Of a stretch of 64,000 bases of DNA, positions 44,947-54,106 are shown piece after piece. The DNA comes from Polaribacter sp. IC073. Its GTDB lineage: Bacteria > Bacteroidota > Bacteroidia > Flavobacteriales > Flavobacteriaceae. The notes under the pieces were generated by a model. The model did no database searches, was not told where the DNA came from, and saw only the letters and a list, made by a program, of their open reading frames with translations. Made by a program: the position numbers and the translations under genes. The stretch covers positions 1 through 64,000 of the forward strand of contig NZ_VORS01000003.1 of assembly GCF_007997075.1 (NCBI RefSeq). The letters run 5' to 3'. How positions within the stretch are numbered: the first letter of the stretch is position 1; the number at the start of each line of letters is the position of its first letter.

Positions 44947-46485
44947 ATGAAATATAAGAACACATTTATAACAATAGAACAAGAATTATTTGACCGTTTA
45001 GAGCAAACAATCGAAGAGCACAATTTACATCTAGGTGGAGATGATGAAAACAAATTAAAAATGGATAAAGCCGCATTTCTAATTGACCACATTCGCTATC
45101 GACAACTTCTTAAAAAAGATAAACTGGTGCACGGTTATGTTAGATTGCATTCTGCATACCTAAATATCTATTTAGAAAAAGACCTGAAAAAATACAAGGA
45201 CTTTCTAAAAAGAGAAGGCTTTATAAAGACAATCCCTTACAACAAAGAGAACAATAAATCTATTGGCTATAAAATATCTTTCTATGATAAAAGTGGATAT
45301 AAAGACATTCAAAAAAAGAAATTTATGGTATACGAGTTTATTGATTTTGATTATGAGAAGCACCTTAATAAAAATATTGAGAAATTAGCAGAAAATGAAC
45401 GTAGAAAAAAATCAGCAGACAGAAGCACCAGACATTTAACAAAATGGCTCAATTCCAATAATATACAAATTGACTGGGAAGCTGCATTCAAATGGATTAA
45501 CAGTAATAAAAAATTAAAAGATTCCCAAAAAGAATCTTATGCTCATGCTGTAAATAGAATTCGATTTAAAAACTGGTACTATGTAAGAAGCACTAAAGAC
45601 AATCGGCTGCACAGTAACCTTACAAATTTACCGTCAGAATTGCGCAAATTCTTATCTCACAAAAGTCAAAAGTTAGTCTCATTAGATATTAAATCTTCCC
45701 AACCTTTTATGTTGGCAGGCGTATTTAATCTACTAATAAAATCTAAAGATAAATTAGAATTACTAAAAGAGAAATTAAAATGTAAGGATGTAAAAGATAA
45801 GCTTACTACTGTAATGAATTCTATAATCTTAAATTCTAAGACTATCATTAACTTTAAGGCTTACATAAACTTGATTTGCAAGGAAGACATATATAACCAT
45901 ATTGCGGGAAATTTAAGTCCCAATTTCATCAAAACCATTGAGTCAAAAACCAATAAAGACACCTATGAAGATATGGTCTATAATCAGGCTAAAGGTTATG
46001 CCGTAGAAACTCCATTTAAAGACATAAGAACCTATTGTAAAATACTAACATTAGAATATATGTATTCTTCTATTGAGAGCGCTAAAAAGCCATTAAAAGA
46101 GATTAAACGGATATATCCAACCGCTGTAAATAATTTTATACATGACTTTAAATACTGTAAAGAATTAAAGGTGCCAATACGTGGAAAAGGAAAAAGAAAC
46201 AAGAGGCAGAAATTAGTAATTGACGCCTCTAAAAAATTGTTTGCAAAATTCCTTCAACAATTGGAAGCAGGAATTATACTAGATACGATTACTAAAGAAT
46301 TATCAGTTTCGTATCCTACTATGTTTATGGCAACTATACACGATAGCATCACTGTTCCTAAAGAATATGAAGAAATCGTAAAAGATTTTTTAAAGAGACG
46401 CCTTTTTGAAATATTTGGAATTGAATCAGAAATTAAATCTGAAGATTGGCAAAAAAAGAATAAAATAAAAAACAGAGGATTATGA
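44947..46485 (+). CDS. Family-A polymerase / T7-like RNA polymerase palm protein
   Basis: The 512-aa product lacks an exonuclease domain but carries the palm motifs in order. DNRLHSNLTNLP (218-229) recalls the GRLxSxxPNLQNIP segment of DNA polymerase I. Motif A is LVSLDIKSSQP with D247. Motif B is R361-x3-K365-x3-L369-x3-Y373, the exact spacing of R754/K758/F762/Y766 in E. coli Pol I and of the T7 RNA polymerase O-helix. Motif C is ATIHDSITVP with H465-D466-S467, close to T7 RNA polymerase IHDS and Pol I VHDE. The N-terminal 200 residues are unassigned. It likely copies or primes element DNA; activity is inferred from motifs only. Confidence 0.65.
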   Translation: MKYKNTFITIEQELFDRLEQTIEEHNLHLGGDDENKLKMDKAAFLIDHIRYRQLLKKDKLVHGYVRLHSAYLNIYLEKDLKKYKDFLKREGFIKTIPYNKENNKSIGYKISFYDKSGYKDIQKKKFMVYEFIDFDYEKHLNKNIEKLAENERRKKSADRSTRHLTKWLNSNNIQIDWEAAFKWINSNKKLKDSQKESYAHAVNRIRFKNWYYVRSTKDNRLHSNLTNLPSELRKFLSHKSQKLVSLDIKSSQPFMLAGVFNLLIKSKDKLELLKEKLKCKDVKDKLTTVMNSIILNSKTIINFKAYINLICKEDIYNHIAGNLSPNFIKTIESKTNKDTYEDMVYNQAKGYAVETPFKDIRTYCKILTLEYMYSSIESAKKPLKEIKRIYPTAVNNFIHDFKYCKELKVPIRGKGKRNKRQKLVIDASKKLFAKFLQQLEAGIILDTITKELSVSYPTMFMATIHDSITVPKEYEEIVKDFLKRRLFEIFGIESEIKSEDWQKKNKIKNRGL

Positions 46486-46717
46486 AGTATGAAAAATTTG
46501 AGTTTTATTTTGTGAGGAATTGACTATAACTATGCATTTAATGTAGCAAGTTGGTTCTTGATTAAGAATATACTGTGCTGGCAAATCGTAATTTTCATTT
46601 TTCTGTAAATATCACCCTCTGTGATTTCATGTATTTTTTGATTACCTTGAAATTTTGGGAATGCCTTTTTTATACCCTGTTCTATTTTTGAATCTAAGGT
46701 ATACTCAGCTATAACAT
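46486..46717. other. Ambiguous stretch after the polymerase-like gene
   Basis: A leftward frame covering 46530-46997 exists (155 codons) but has only a TTG start and low-complexity sequence. A shorter ATG frame lies at 46718-46909. Either could be real, or both may be remnants of one frameshifted gene. Confidence 0.3.
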
Positions 46718-46909
46718 TTAGCTCATAAATTCGAATATTTTTAGTTTCTCGTAAGCTTCTTCTATTGACCCCCCTCGAAGAGCGACTGTTGTTAGTACTG
46801 CTTCGTAATGCCTCGGATAAGTTATTATTTTCATATTCTCCTCGTGGGTCAAGGTAGTTCTCTTGTTGTTCAATTCGTTTTTGTTCTTCAATTCTTCTGA
46901 CTGTTTCAT
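46718..46909 (-). CDS. Small hypothetical protein (uncertain)
   Basis: The 63-aa frame begins with ATG and ends YEAVLTTVALRGGSIEEAYEKLKIFEFMS, which looks coding. I do not recognise it. The overlapping longer frame on the same strand shares the DNA in another register and continues 180 bp further. Confidence 0.3.
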   Translation of the reverse strand: MKQSEELKNKNELNNKRTTLTHEENMKIITYPRHYEAVLTTVALRGGSIEEAYEKLKIFEFMS

Positions 46910-47012
46910 ATTTCTTAAAATTATAAATGTTTTTTATGTTTGCCAACAACGTGTTTGTACAAGATTTTTTGCGGTGGTTAAGCACTAAAGTTAACAAATA
47001 ATAACTAAATAC

Positions 47013-47033
47013 AAAGTCCGCGAGGACTTTTCT
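47013..47033. other. Perfect hairpin with GCGA tetraloop
   Basis: AAAGTCC-GCGA-GGACTTT forms a 7-bp stem closed by a GNRA-type loop, followed by TCT on the plus strand. It lies between leftward small genes and could be a terminator. Confidence 0.5.
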
Positions 47034-47102
47034 AAATAAGCTAGAACCAAAGCAATTAATTTTGTACGTTGTTACCCTTTGTTTTTATTCCTATTTAATA
47101 AT

Positions 47103-47495
47103 TTAAAAGCCATTCCCAATTAAATTCCGTTGATATATTTCTAATTCTTTTTCAATTTTGTCAATCATTTGGGATTGAGGTAAATATTCAGGGAAATTCC
47201 AGTTTAATGAATGTTTTCCAAACATAATACTCTGGTGATTCCAAAAAACTGATACATCCTCAAATCCGTGACCAATCGTAAATCTTGTTTGTACATTAAC
47301 ACCTTTTACAACCAAAGTCATAGAATAACTATTTTTTTTCTCTATTTCAATATTTGGTATTATTAAAAAATGGTCTATAAGTTCCTTATATTTCAAATCT
47401 AAACCACCTTGAACATTAACTTTAGCAACTTCTTCTTTTTTACCAAGTACAAACCAAACTACTGCAATACCAATTACTATAAATACTAAAAACAT
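47103..47495 (-). CDS. Small membrane-anchored hypothetical protein
   Basis: The 130-aa product has one N-terminal membrane helix (FLVFIVIGIAVVWFVL) and a soluble domain with strands (YSMTLVVKGVNVQTRFTIGHGFEDVSVFW). Family unknown. It follows the next gene by 1 bp, so they form a pair. Confidence 0.6.
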   Translation of the reverse strand: MFLVFIVIGIAVVWFVLGKKEEVAKVNVQGGLDLKYKELIDHFLIIPNIEIEKKNSYSMTLVVKGVNVQTRFTIGHGFEDVSVFWNHQSIMFGKHSLNWNFPEYLPQSQMIDKIEKELEIYQRNLIGNGF

Positions 47496-47496
47496 A

Positions 47497-47817
47497 TTAA
47501 GATTTTAAAATTATACCTTCTGCCTCGTTATTAAAAATCATTGACTTTTTACCATCGTGAGATAGTGAAACATAGAATTGATTAAATGGATTCAAATTGT
47601 CAAAATCTACTTCTAAATTTTGAGACTTCATAGTTAGGTAAAGTGTTCTGTTTTTATCTTTTTCAGCTACAGAATGTATATGATATTTTCCAGAATAGTT
47701 AAAGAAAGGAATGATTGAAAAATGAAAAACGCCACTCTTATGTTCCAAATTAGCTAATTGTAACCTTTTGTAAAAAAGTTGATTAGCAAACTTACTTTTT
47801 GTGTAAAAATAGGTCAT
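47497..47817 (-). CDS. Small hypothetical protein paired with the membrane-anchored one
   Basis: The 106-aa basic, strand-rich product (FHFSIIPFFNYSGKYHIHSV) has no membrane helix. It is coupled to the following gene (1-bp gap). The 289 bp upstream (47818-48106) hold a run of G tracts (GGGG, GGG, GGGG near 48075-48095) but no gene. Confidence 0.55.
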   Translation of the reverse strand: MTYFYTKSKFANQLFYKRLQLANLEHKSGVFHFSIIPFFNYSGKYHIHSVAEKDKNRTLYLTMKSQNLEVDFDNLNPFNQFYVSLSHDGKKSMIFNNEAEGIILKS

Positions 47818-48106
47818 TTTATTGTTCGATTAATTTATTGTAAGGGAGTTCTAAAAATTAATTTTTTACAGAAAAGTCTAATAAGCACAAACTCCTTTTA
47901 AATGCTTTTTGAGCTTTCTGTTATAAACTTATAAATCTATTTTCATTTCACCTATTTTTTTTTGATTTTTTTTGCAACACAACATATAACCGTCCCAGTT
48001 GCCTATCTACTTTTGATAGCAAGGCTATTAATTCCATATCGGTTAATAACCATTATTTATTTATGGCCTCTGAAAGGGGTTTTGGGTTGTGGGGAATTTA
48101 AATAGC

Positions 48107-48631
48107 CTAACGAACATTCCCTTTATATCCTTTGTAAAATCCTATGAAAAAATCTACAATCCATTTTAGTGATAAGAATACAAACCACAATAAAGTGGTC
48201 GAAATATACCATAAAAATTTAAAAAGATTTATAATAAGGCTAAACGCTAAAAATATTAATTGAAGTGTAGCTGCGTTTTTACCTCTTACTTGAATACCAC
48301 CTAATTTGAAACTTGAATAATTTGGTTTCATTATATTATAAGAACCTCTTTTATTTTTTATAGAAGTACTAACACCGCCTTTTGAAATATTGAAATTAAA
48401 AGGGCCACTATTGTACCTTCCTATAAATTGAAAGTTACCACGCTGAAACCCCATTCTAGCTCCTTTAAATAGCCTTTTATGAAGTCTGACACCGTGATTG
48501 GTATTTATAGTAGCGCCATACCCATCTTTTGAAATTGTTTTTGTTCCAGAAACACCTCCTGTTCTGGAAACACGAACATTTTTACCGCGATATTCTATTC
48601 TCTTTTTTGGTGGTGTGTTCTTTTCTGACAT
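48107..48631 (-). CDS. DUF4236-like membrane protein following hsdR
   Basis: The 174-aa product has a Gly/Ser/Lys-rich N-terminal half (GPFNFNISKGGVSTSIKNKRGSYN) like DUF4236 modules (KLNLSKSGxSxSxG) and three C-terminal membrane helices (ATLQLIFLAFSLIINLF and after). It starts 16 bp after the hsdR stop, so it is the last gene of the restriction operon. Its role there is unknown. Confidence 0.65.
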   Translation of the reverse strand: MSEKNTPPKKRIEYRGKNVRVSRTGGVSGTKTISKDGYGATINTNHGVRLHKRLFKGARMGFQRGNFQFIGRYNSGPFNFNISKGGVSTSIKNKRGSYNIMKPNYSSFKLGGIQVRGKNAATLQLIFLAFSLIINLFKFLWYISTTLLWFVFLSLKWIVDFFIGFYKGYKGNVR

Positions 48632-48647
48632 TTATTAATAATTATTT

Positions 48648-51500
48648 TTACCCATCCATTCCATTAATAAAAGTCTCTACAAAGTTTACTACTTTATTTA
48701 AGATTCTATCTCCAATTGATTTACGTTTTAAAACGTTTGGTTTTGTACCTTCTATTAAATCTAATAATTCATCACGTAATGGCTCTCTTTCTGCAAAGAG
48801 ATAATGCTCTATGAGTTTTTGTGTTTTTTCTGATGATAGATTTTCTTCTTTTACAAATACTTCAAATGCTTTTTGTTGTTCTTCTGACCAGAACTTCTCA
48901 AACTCTTGCGGTATTGTTTCTGTGTCTTCTATTTCAGGAAGGTTATCTTCTATAAACTTTTCTATTAACGCTCGCTTACTTCTTAAATTAGCTTCTCCAG
49001 TTAATAAATCTACTACTTCTTTTTTCTTAGTTTCTTGCTCTTCTTTCTTAACATCTTTTAAGGATGCTAAGAGTTTTAAAATATAAGTAACGTTTATTTC
49101 ATCACTATGAATTAATTCTAACTCAAAATCTACATCATCTAATATTGATACTTTTTCTTTAGCAGTATCGTCTTTTGTTTTTTGCCATAAATCAAGATAT
49201 TTACTTCTAAAATCATTAAATAACTGCTCTTCCATTGCCAAATCTTCCCAATCAAAATTGGCAAAGGTTGTCATTGTGTTTTTTAAACGCATTAACTCTC
49301 TAAATGCCTTAATAAAGGCTAATTCATCTTCTTCACTTACTAAATCATTAACGCTATTTACAGTTGGTGTAACTTTAAGTAACTCTATATACCCTTCATT
49401 GAATTTCTGTGTATAATCTTCGTAAGGTTTCATTATAATAACATCTATAGCTTCTTTGTTGCTAAAGAGCGTTATTGCTTGATCTGTTACTTCTTTAAGA
49501 TTACGAAACACCACAATATTACCTTGTGATTTCTGTTCGTTTATAATTCTATTTGTACGAGAATACGCTTGTATTAATCCGTGATATTTTAAATTCTTAT
49601 CTACGTATAAAGTGTTTAATGATGGGCTATCAAAACCTGTTAAAAACATATTTACCACTAACAAAATATCTATTTTACGTTCTTTTACTTTCTTTGATAT
49701 ATCGTTGTAATAATTGTAAAATGATTGGCTATCTTTTGTTGTAAAATTAGAACCAAACATTGCATTATAATGCCCTATATAACTTTCTAATTTATCCCTT
49801 TTATGTGGGTTTATAGTATACGCAGCATTCGGTTCTGCCGCTATTGCTACTTCTTCTGGAATATATCCGTTTGCATCTGCATCTTCTTCGTTCGCTACAT
49901 AACTAAATATGGTTGCTATTTTTAAATTGTGTTTACCTTCTAGTTTTTTACGATGCAAAATATCATAATAATTGACCAACATATCTGTACTACCAACACA
50001 AAACATTCCTGTAAATTCTTTGTTGTGTGTTTTACGATTATGATTTGCTATAATATAATCTGCTATTTTATCCAAACGTTTTGGTGATTCCATCAACTCT
50101 TTACGGTCAATATCTTCTACTTCAATATCTATTTCTGTTGCAGATTCTTTTTGTTTGTATTTACCAACATATTCTACTGCAAATTTTAATACATTCTCAT
50201 CTTTAATTGCATCTGTAATCACGTATTTATGCAAGCACTCACCAAATAATTCTTTCGTAGTACGTTTACCTAATTCGTTTTTAACTGCGTTGTCTGCAAA
50301 TATTGGTGTACCTGTAAAACCAAACATTTGAAAGTTATTGAAGAACGCTTTTATACGGTTGTGTGTATCGCCAAATTGACTCCTATGACATTCATCGAAA
50401 ATAAAAACGATACGTTCCTCTTTCATTTTTTCCATTTTCGCTAAATAGTTCTTTTTACTAATTGCTGTATTTAGTTTTTGAATGGTAGTAACAATGATTT
50501 TTGTATCGTCACTAAACTGTTTTACTAATGCTTTGGTATTATCTGTACCATCTATACTGCCTTTAGAGAAACTATTAAATTCTTTGGTGGTTTGGTAATC
50601 TAAATCTTTTCTATCTACAACAAACACCACCTTTTTAACTTGTGGCATTTTCATAATAATTTGACTTGCCTTAAATGAAGTAAGCGTTTTACCTGAACCT
50701 GTAGTGTGCCATATATAACCGTTCTGTGTACTGTTTTTAACCTTATCTATAATACTTTCTACTGCAAAGTATTGATACGGTCTCAGCACCATTAATATTT
50801 TATGTGTTTCATTTAAAACAATATATTTACATATCATTTTAGAGATATGACAAGGGTCTAAAAACTCACTTGTAAACCCATTTAAAATATTCGTTAAACG
50901 CTTGTTTTCGTTATTCGTCCAATAGAATGTTTGTTTAAAAGATTGATGTCTGTTATTTGCATAGTATTTGGTATTTACACCGTTACTTATTACAAATATT
51001 TGTACGTATTGAAACAAAGCGGACTTCGCACCAAATGAATGTCTTTGATAACGGTTTATTTGATTAAAGGCTTCTTTCATTTCTAAACCTCTACGCTTTA
51101 ATTCTATTTGTACTAATGGTAAGCCATTTACTAATAGCGTAACATCGTAACGATTTTTATAACTACCCTCAATAGTAACTTGATTGGTAACTTGATATTG
51201 ATTTTGACACCAATGCTCGGTATTTAAAAACTCGAAATATAAATTATCTCCATTATCTCTAACAATGTGTTGTTTTTCTCTTAATGTTTTTGCCTTTTCA
51301 AATACAGAACCTTTACTAAGAATATTTAATACACGCTCAAACTCTTTAGCAGTAAACATAATATTGTTATGCTTTTCTAACTGTGCTTTTAAATTAGCTA
51401 ATAAAGAAGCTTCATCTGGAATACTAACCTTAGTATAGCCTTGATTTGATAACTGTTCTATTAACTGATTTTCTAATACTTGTTCTGGTTGTGTACTCAT
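48648..51500 (-). CDS. hsdR: Type I restriction endonuclease subunit R
   Basis: The 950-aa motor-nuclease has the PD-(D/E)xK site D119, E133 and K135 (QIELKRRG), a SF2 helicase with Walker A GSGKT (268-272), DECH (369-372), FTGTP and later motifs, and a C-terminal coiled region for HsdM contact. It translocates DNA and cuts when two complexes collide. It is separated from hsdS by two extra genes and a short spacer. Confidence 0.95.
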   Translation of the reverse strand: MSTQPEQVLENQLIEQLSNQGYTKVSIPDEASLLANLKAQLEKHNNIMFTAKEFERVLNILSKGSVFEKAKTLREKQHIVRDNGDNLYFEFLNTEHWCQNQYQVTNQVTIEGSYKNRYDVTLLVNGLPLVQIELKRRGLEMKEAFNQINRYQRHSFGAKSALFQYVQIFVISNGVNTKYYANNRHQSFKQTFYWTNNENKRLTNILNGFTSEFLDPCHISKMICKYIVLNETHKILMVLRPYQYFAVESIIDKVKNSTQNGYIWHTTGSGKTLTSFKASQIIMKMPQVKKVVFVVDRKDLDYQTTKEFNSFSKGSIDGTDNTKALVKQFSDDTKIIVTTIQKLNTAISKKNYLAKMEKMKEERIVFIFDECHRSQFGDTHNRIKAFFNNFQMFGFTGTPIFADNAVKNELGKRTTKELFGECLHKYVITDAIKDENVLKFAVEYVGKYKQKESATEIDIEVEDIDRKELMESPKRLDKIADYIIANHNRKTHNKEFTGMFCVGSTDMLVNYYDILHRKKLEGKHNLKIATIFSYVANEEDADANGYIPEEVAIAAEPNAAYTINPHKRDKLESYIGHYNAMFGSNFTTKDSQSFYNYYNDISKKVKERKIDILLVVNMFLTGFDSPSLNTLYVDKNLKYHGLIQAYSRTNRIINEQKSQGNIVVFRNLKEVTDQAITLFSNKEAIDVIIMKPYEDYTQKFNEGYIELLKVTPTVNSVNDLVSEEDELAFIKAFRELMRLKNTMTTFANFDWEDLAMEEQLFNDFRSKYLDLWQKTKDDTAKEKVSILDDVDFELELIHSDEINVTYILKLLASLKDVKKEEQETKKKEVVDLLTGEANLRSKRALIEKFIEDNLPEIEDTETIPQEFEKFWSEEQQKAFEVFVKEENLSSEKTQKLIEHYLFAEREPLRDELLDLIEGTKPNVLKRKSIGDRILNKVVNFVETFINGMDG

Positions 51501-51592
51501 TTATTTTTGTTAATTTGGCATCAATCTTGTATTAAAAATGCGTATAAGTGTAACTTAATTGTTGAAAAGCATTCATATTTGAAAACATTTTG

Positions 51593-51670
51593 TATATTTG
51601 TACCGAGTTCATTTCTCATTTGAGAAAAGGAAATCGAGAAACGCAAGCCATAGAAGCTCTGCGTTTTTTG
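51593..51670 (+). ncRNA. Putative small RNA opposite the restriction operon
   Basis: On the plus strand a -7-like TATATTTG (51593-51600) precedes about 65 nt with two stems, TTTCTC-N4-GAGAAA (51612-51627) and AAACGCA-AGC / GCT-TGCGTTT (51639-51666), ending in six T (51664-51669). It runs against hsdR and the nuclease-like gene and lies between them. No -33 is seen and no protein is encoded, so it is a candidate only. Confidence 0.4.
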
Positions 51671-51673
51671 CTT

Positions 51674-52180
51674 TTATAATAGTTCTGTCAATCTTCTTTT
51701 ATACTTTTTTTCAAACTTACTACGCTTTTCGTCTTTACCCCTTACATAGTAAGCAGACAGTAAATAATATTCATCTTTATTTCTTAAAGGCTCTAAAACA
51801 ATAACATATTTTTCGTTTTTATCATAGATATAGGTTCTGTTTCCTTTTGGCTCTTTAATAGAATATACCAGTACATTATCATTCTTTTTCTCGTCTATAT
51901 GATATTTTACCCAATGTAATCTTTGAGAACGATGTACATCATACTCTCTTGCTTTCGTTTTTTCATCTATAGTCACCGTTGTTAAATGTCTAAACAATGT
52001 ATCCATTGTTATTAAACCATCTAAAGGTGTAGGTGTAATTTGTTTTGCTCTAAACTTAAAATTAGCATTGTTAGTAATGTCTCTATCAAAAACACCTCTT
52101 AAAGAAGTATTTCTGTTGTGTGGCGACATACCTGTAATATCTAATAAATCGTTATATTTTTTTAGCTGATTAAATGGCAT
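51674..52180 (-). CDS. BECR-fold-like nuclease candidate
   Basis: The 168-aa product has DVHRSQRLHWVKYHID, VYSIKEPKGNRTYIYDKNEKYVIVLEPL and YLLSAYYVRGKD, a pattern of the barnase/EndoU/colicin E5/RelE-like (PBECR) nuclease folds found in phages and toxin systems. No signal peptide. It lies 5 bp after the DUF3800 gene, which may be its partner. The nuclease identity is an inference from pattern. Confidence 0.5.
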   Translation of the reverse strand: MPFNQLKKYNDLLDITGMSPHNRNTSLRGVFDRDITNNANFKFRAKQITPTPLDGLITMDTLFRHLTTVTIDEKTKAREYDVHRSQRLHWVKYHIDEKKNDNVLVYSIKEPKGNRTYIYDKNEKYVIVLEPLRNKDEYYLLSAYYVRGKDEKRSKFEKKYKRRLTELL

Positions 52181-52184
52181 ACAC

Positions 52185-52853
52185 TTATCTTAATTCAATA
52201 AAAAACAGGTTCATCTTTTTTGAGTAATTGGTTTTACTCAAATCTTCGTTACAATGTTGCTGAATCTTTTTTATGATTTGAACTTTTGCTTTGTTTTTTT
52301 GATGCTCATCATTATGTAAATAAGAAATTGCACCCATTAAAAAATCTGCCATTTGCATTATTATACTTTCGTGTGAGCGTATGTTTTGCACATTTCTAAA
52401 CACACCAAATTTGGTATTTAAAATATCTTTTAACTTGTTTACTTTATAAGCACTTAAAGTATCTTTAATATCTAGATACACGTTGTAATTGTATAAACTA
52501 CTTAAATTATGGTTTAATAAATAGTAATACATTTTATAATAAAAATCGTCGTAATCTTGATTAAAAGAATCGTTATTAATCTTAGCTTTTTCTACCCCAA
52601 CAGTTCTAAATTGCAAATCGGTAGCAAAAAAATAATCTACTAAATCTAAATAAAAACGTAGTTTAGATTTTGAAACCTTAGACCATTTAATTTCTGCATA
52701 AAAATTATGTTTCTTTTTTAGGTCATTAATGTTTTCGGTATGCAGTTTTACTTGATTGTAAGCACTACTTACCGAACCTAAAAACATAAACTTTTTATGG
52801 TCGTTTTCTATATGGCAACTTTCATCACAGTATATATTAAATGTTTTACTCAT
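52185..52853 (-). CDS. DUF3800 protein
   Basis: The product of about 222 aa starts FNIYCDESCHIENDHKKFMFLG, the DUF3800 opening (Y-x-D-E-S), and contains the closing motif MQMADFLMGAISY (xQ-x-A-D-x-x-x-G). DUF3800 is predicted to have an RNase H-like fold and is common in defence islands. The ATG at 52853 is preferred because a longer frame would overlap hsdS. Confidence 0.75.
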   Translation of the reverse strand: MSKTFNIYCDESCHIENDHKKFMFLGSVSSAYNQVKLHTENINDLKKKHNFYAEIKWSKVSKSKLRFYLDLVDYFFATDLQFRTVGVEKAKINNDSFNQDYDDFYYKMYYYLLNHNLSSLYNYNVYLDIKDTLSAYKVNKLKDILNTKFGVFRNVQNIRSHESIIMQMADFLMGAISYLHNDEHQKNKAKVQIIKKIQQHCNEDLSKTNYSKKMNLFFIELR

Positions 52854-52863
52854 ACTTATATTT

Positions 52864-54105
52864 TTAAACAAACATTTGTTGCAACAAGCCTTTTTTATAG
52901 GTTTTTGTTTGTTCTATTTTTGTACTTACTAAATCTATGTTTTTATCTATCGCTAATAAGAAATTTGCTATTTTGATTTGTTCTTTTACACAAGGCATAT
53001 TCAAATTCATATTAGCTAATTTTTTAAAGTATAAATAAGTCCTAGAACCACCCTGCTTTTGTAACAAAGCATATCTTTTGATCTCAAAACCTTCATTTAA
53101 TTTATATTCTAAAAATTTATTATCAATATTTTTTGTTGAAAACACAGGATATAGTGTACTTACAATTCCTTTATCACAAATAGTATTTTTATTGAATTTA
53201 AATATTAAGTCATCACTCATATGACGATAAGTAAAATAATTTCTTGGCACAACATTATAGCCAGTATTATCTTTACTAGCTACTTGATTTCCTGAGAAAT
53301 ACTCTGTCTGAAACATTATTCCTTTACGTGAAGAAGTTAACACGGGGTATTGATCACTATACTCTGATTTTTCATTAAATTGAATTAAATACTCTCCTAA
53401 TTTTTTCACTTCCCAATCAGCAAAATCATTCCCATCTTCATCTTTAAACCTTAGCTCTTGTTTAAATAGTTGCTGCATTACGCCTTTTTTGTATTGTTCT
53501 AAAAGGCTTTTCTTTTTTTCTAAGGTTTGTATTTGGTTGTCTATGGTTGTTAGGAAATTGGCTATTTTTCGCTGTTCTTCTTGTTGAGGAATTACGACTT
53601 TAAATTTAGAAGTTGCAGTAATACCAAAAAAATTCATTGCACTACCACTATCTTGCGACCTAACCTGTTTGATAATCGAAAAAGAGGTCATTATTTGATA
53701 AAGAAATAAAGGTTCAATTCTATCCCTATTACTTCTTAATAAAGTTAGTTGTGGTCCAATATTACCATTAGAAATTCTTTTATCAACAAAACCAATTGAA
53801 CCAACATTTGAACCTCGATTGGTAAAAAGAACATCATTCAATTTTAAATGTGCTTTTTTTAATTCTTTGTGTTTTTCTAATGATATAAAATCAACTTTAT
53901 TCTCTTTTAGCACACCGTTACCTCCCAATGCTTTAGAAGTTAAAAATGGTATTCCTACATCTACAAATTCATTTGATTTAGGGTAACTACCTCCATAATT
54001 TCCATCTTGAATTTTTTGACAAACATCTCCGAGTTTATAATTACTCCATTCTCGATCAAACTCTGAAAATCGTAATTGCGGCACTAACACTTTTTCTTCC
54101 TGCAT
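52864..54105 (-). CDS. hsdS: Type I restriction specificity subunit S
   Basis: The 413-aa product has two target-recognition domains, each followed by a conserved helical region with the same wording: KIANFLTTIDNQIQTLEKKKSLLEQYKKGVMQQLF (near residues 175-210) and KIANFLLAIDKNIDLVSTKIEQ...KGLLQQM at the end. It sets the bipartite target sequence. It starts 1 bp after hsdM. The target cannot be read from sequence. Confidence 0.95.
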   Translation of the reverse strand: MQEEKVLVPQLRFSEFDREWSNYKLGDVCQKIQDGNYGGSYPKSNEFVDVGIPFLTSKALGGNGVLKENKVDFISLEKHKELKKAHLKLNDVLFTNRGSNVGSIGFVDKRISNGNIGPQLTLLRSNRDRIEPLFLYQIMTSFSIIKQVRSQDSGSAMNFFGITATSKFKVVIPQQEEQRKIANFLTTIDNQIQTLEKKKSLLEQYKKGVMQQLFKQELRFKDEDGNDFADWEVKKLGEYLIQFNEKSEYSDQYPVLTSSRKGIMFQTEYFSGNQVASKDNTGYNVVPRNYFTYRHMSDDLIFKFNKNTICDKGIVSTLYPVFSTKNIDNKFLEYKLNEGFEIKRYALLQKQGGSRTYLYFKKLANMNLNMPCVKEQIKIANFLLAIDKNIDLVSTKIEQTKTYKKGLLQQMFV

Positions 54106-54106
54106 C

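Noticed and set aside
46530-46997. 155-codon leftward frame called as a gene
   Set aside because: Only a TTG start, low-complexity middle and an overlapping ATG frame; kept as ambiguous rather than annotated.
51598-51804. 68-codon plus-strand frame over the small-RNA candidate
   Set aside because: It starts with a non-ATG codon and runs through a terminator hairpin and the 3' end of the opposite gene.
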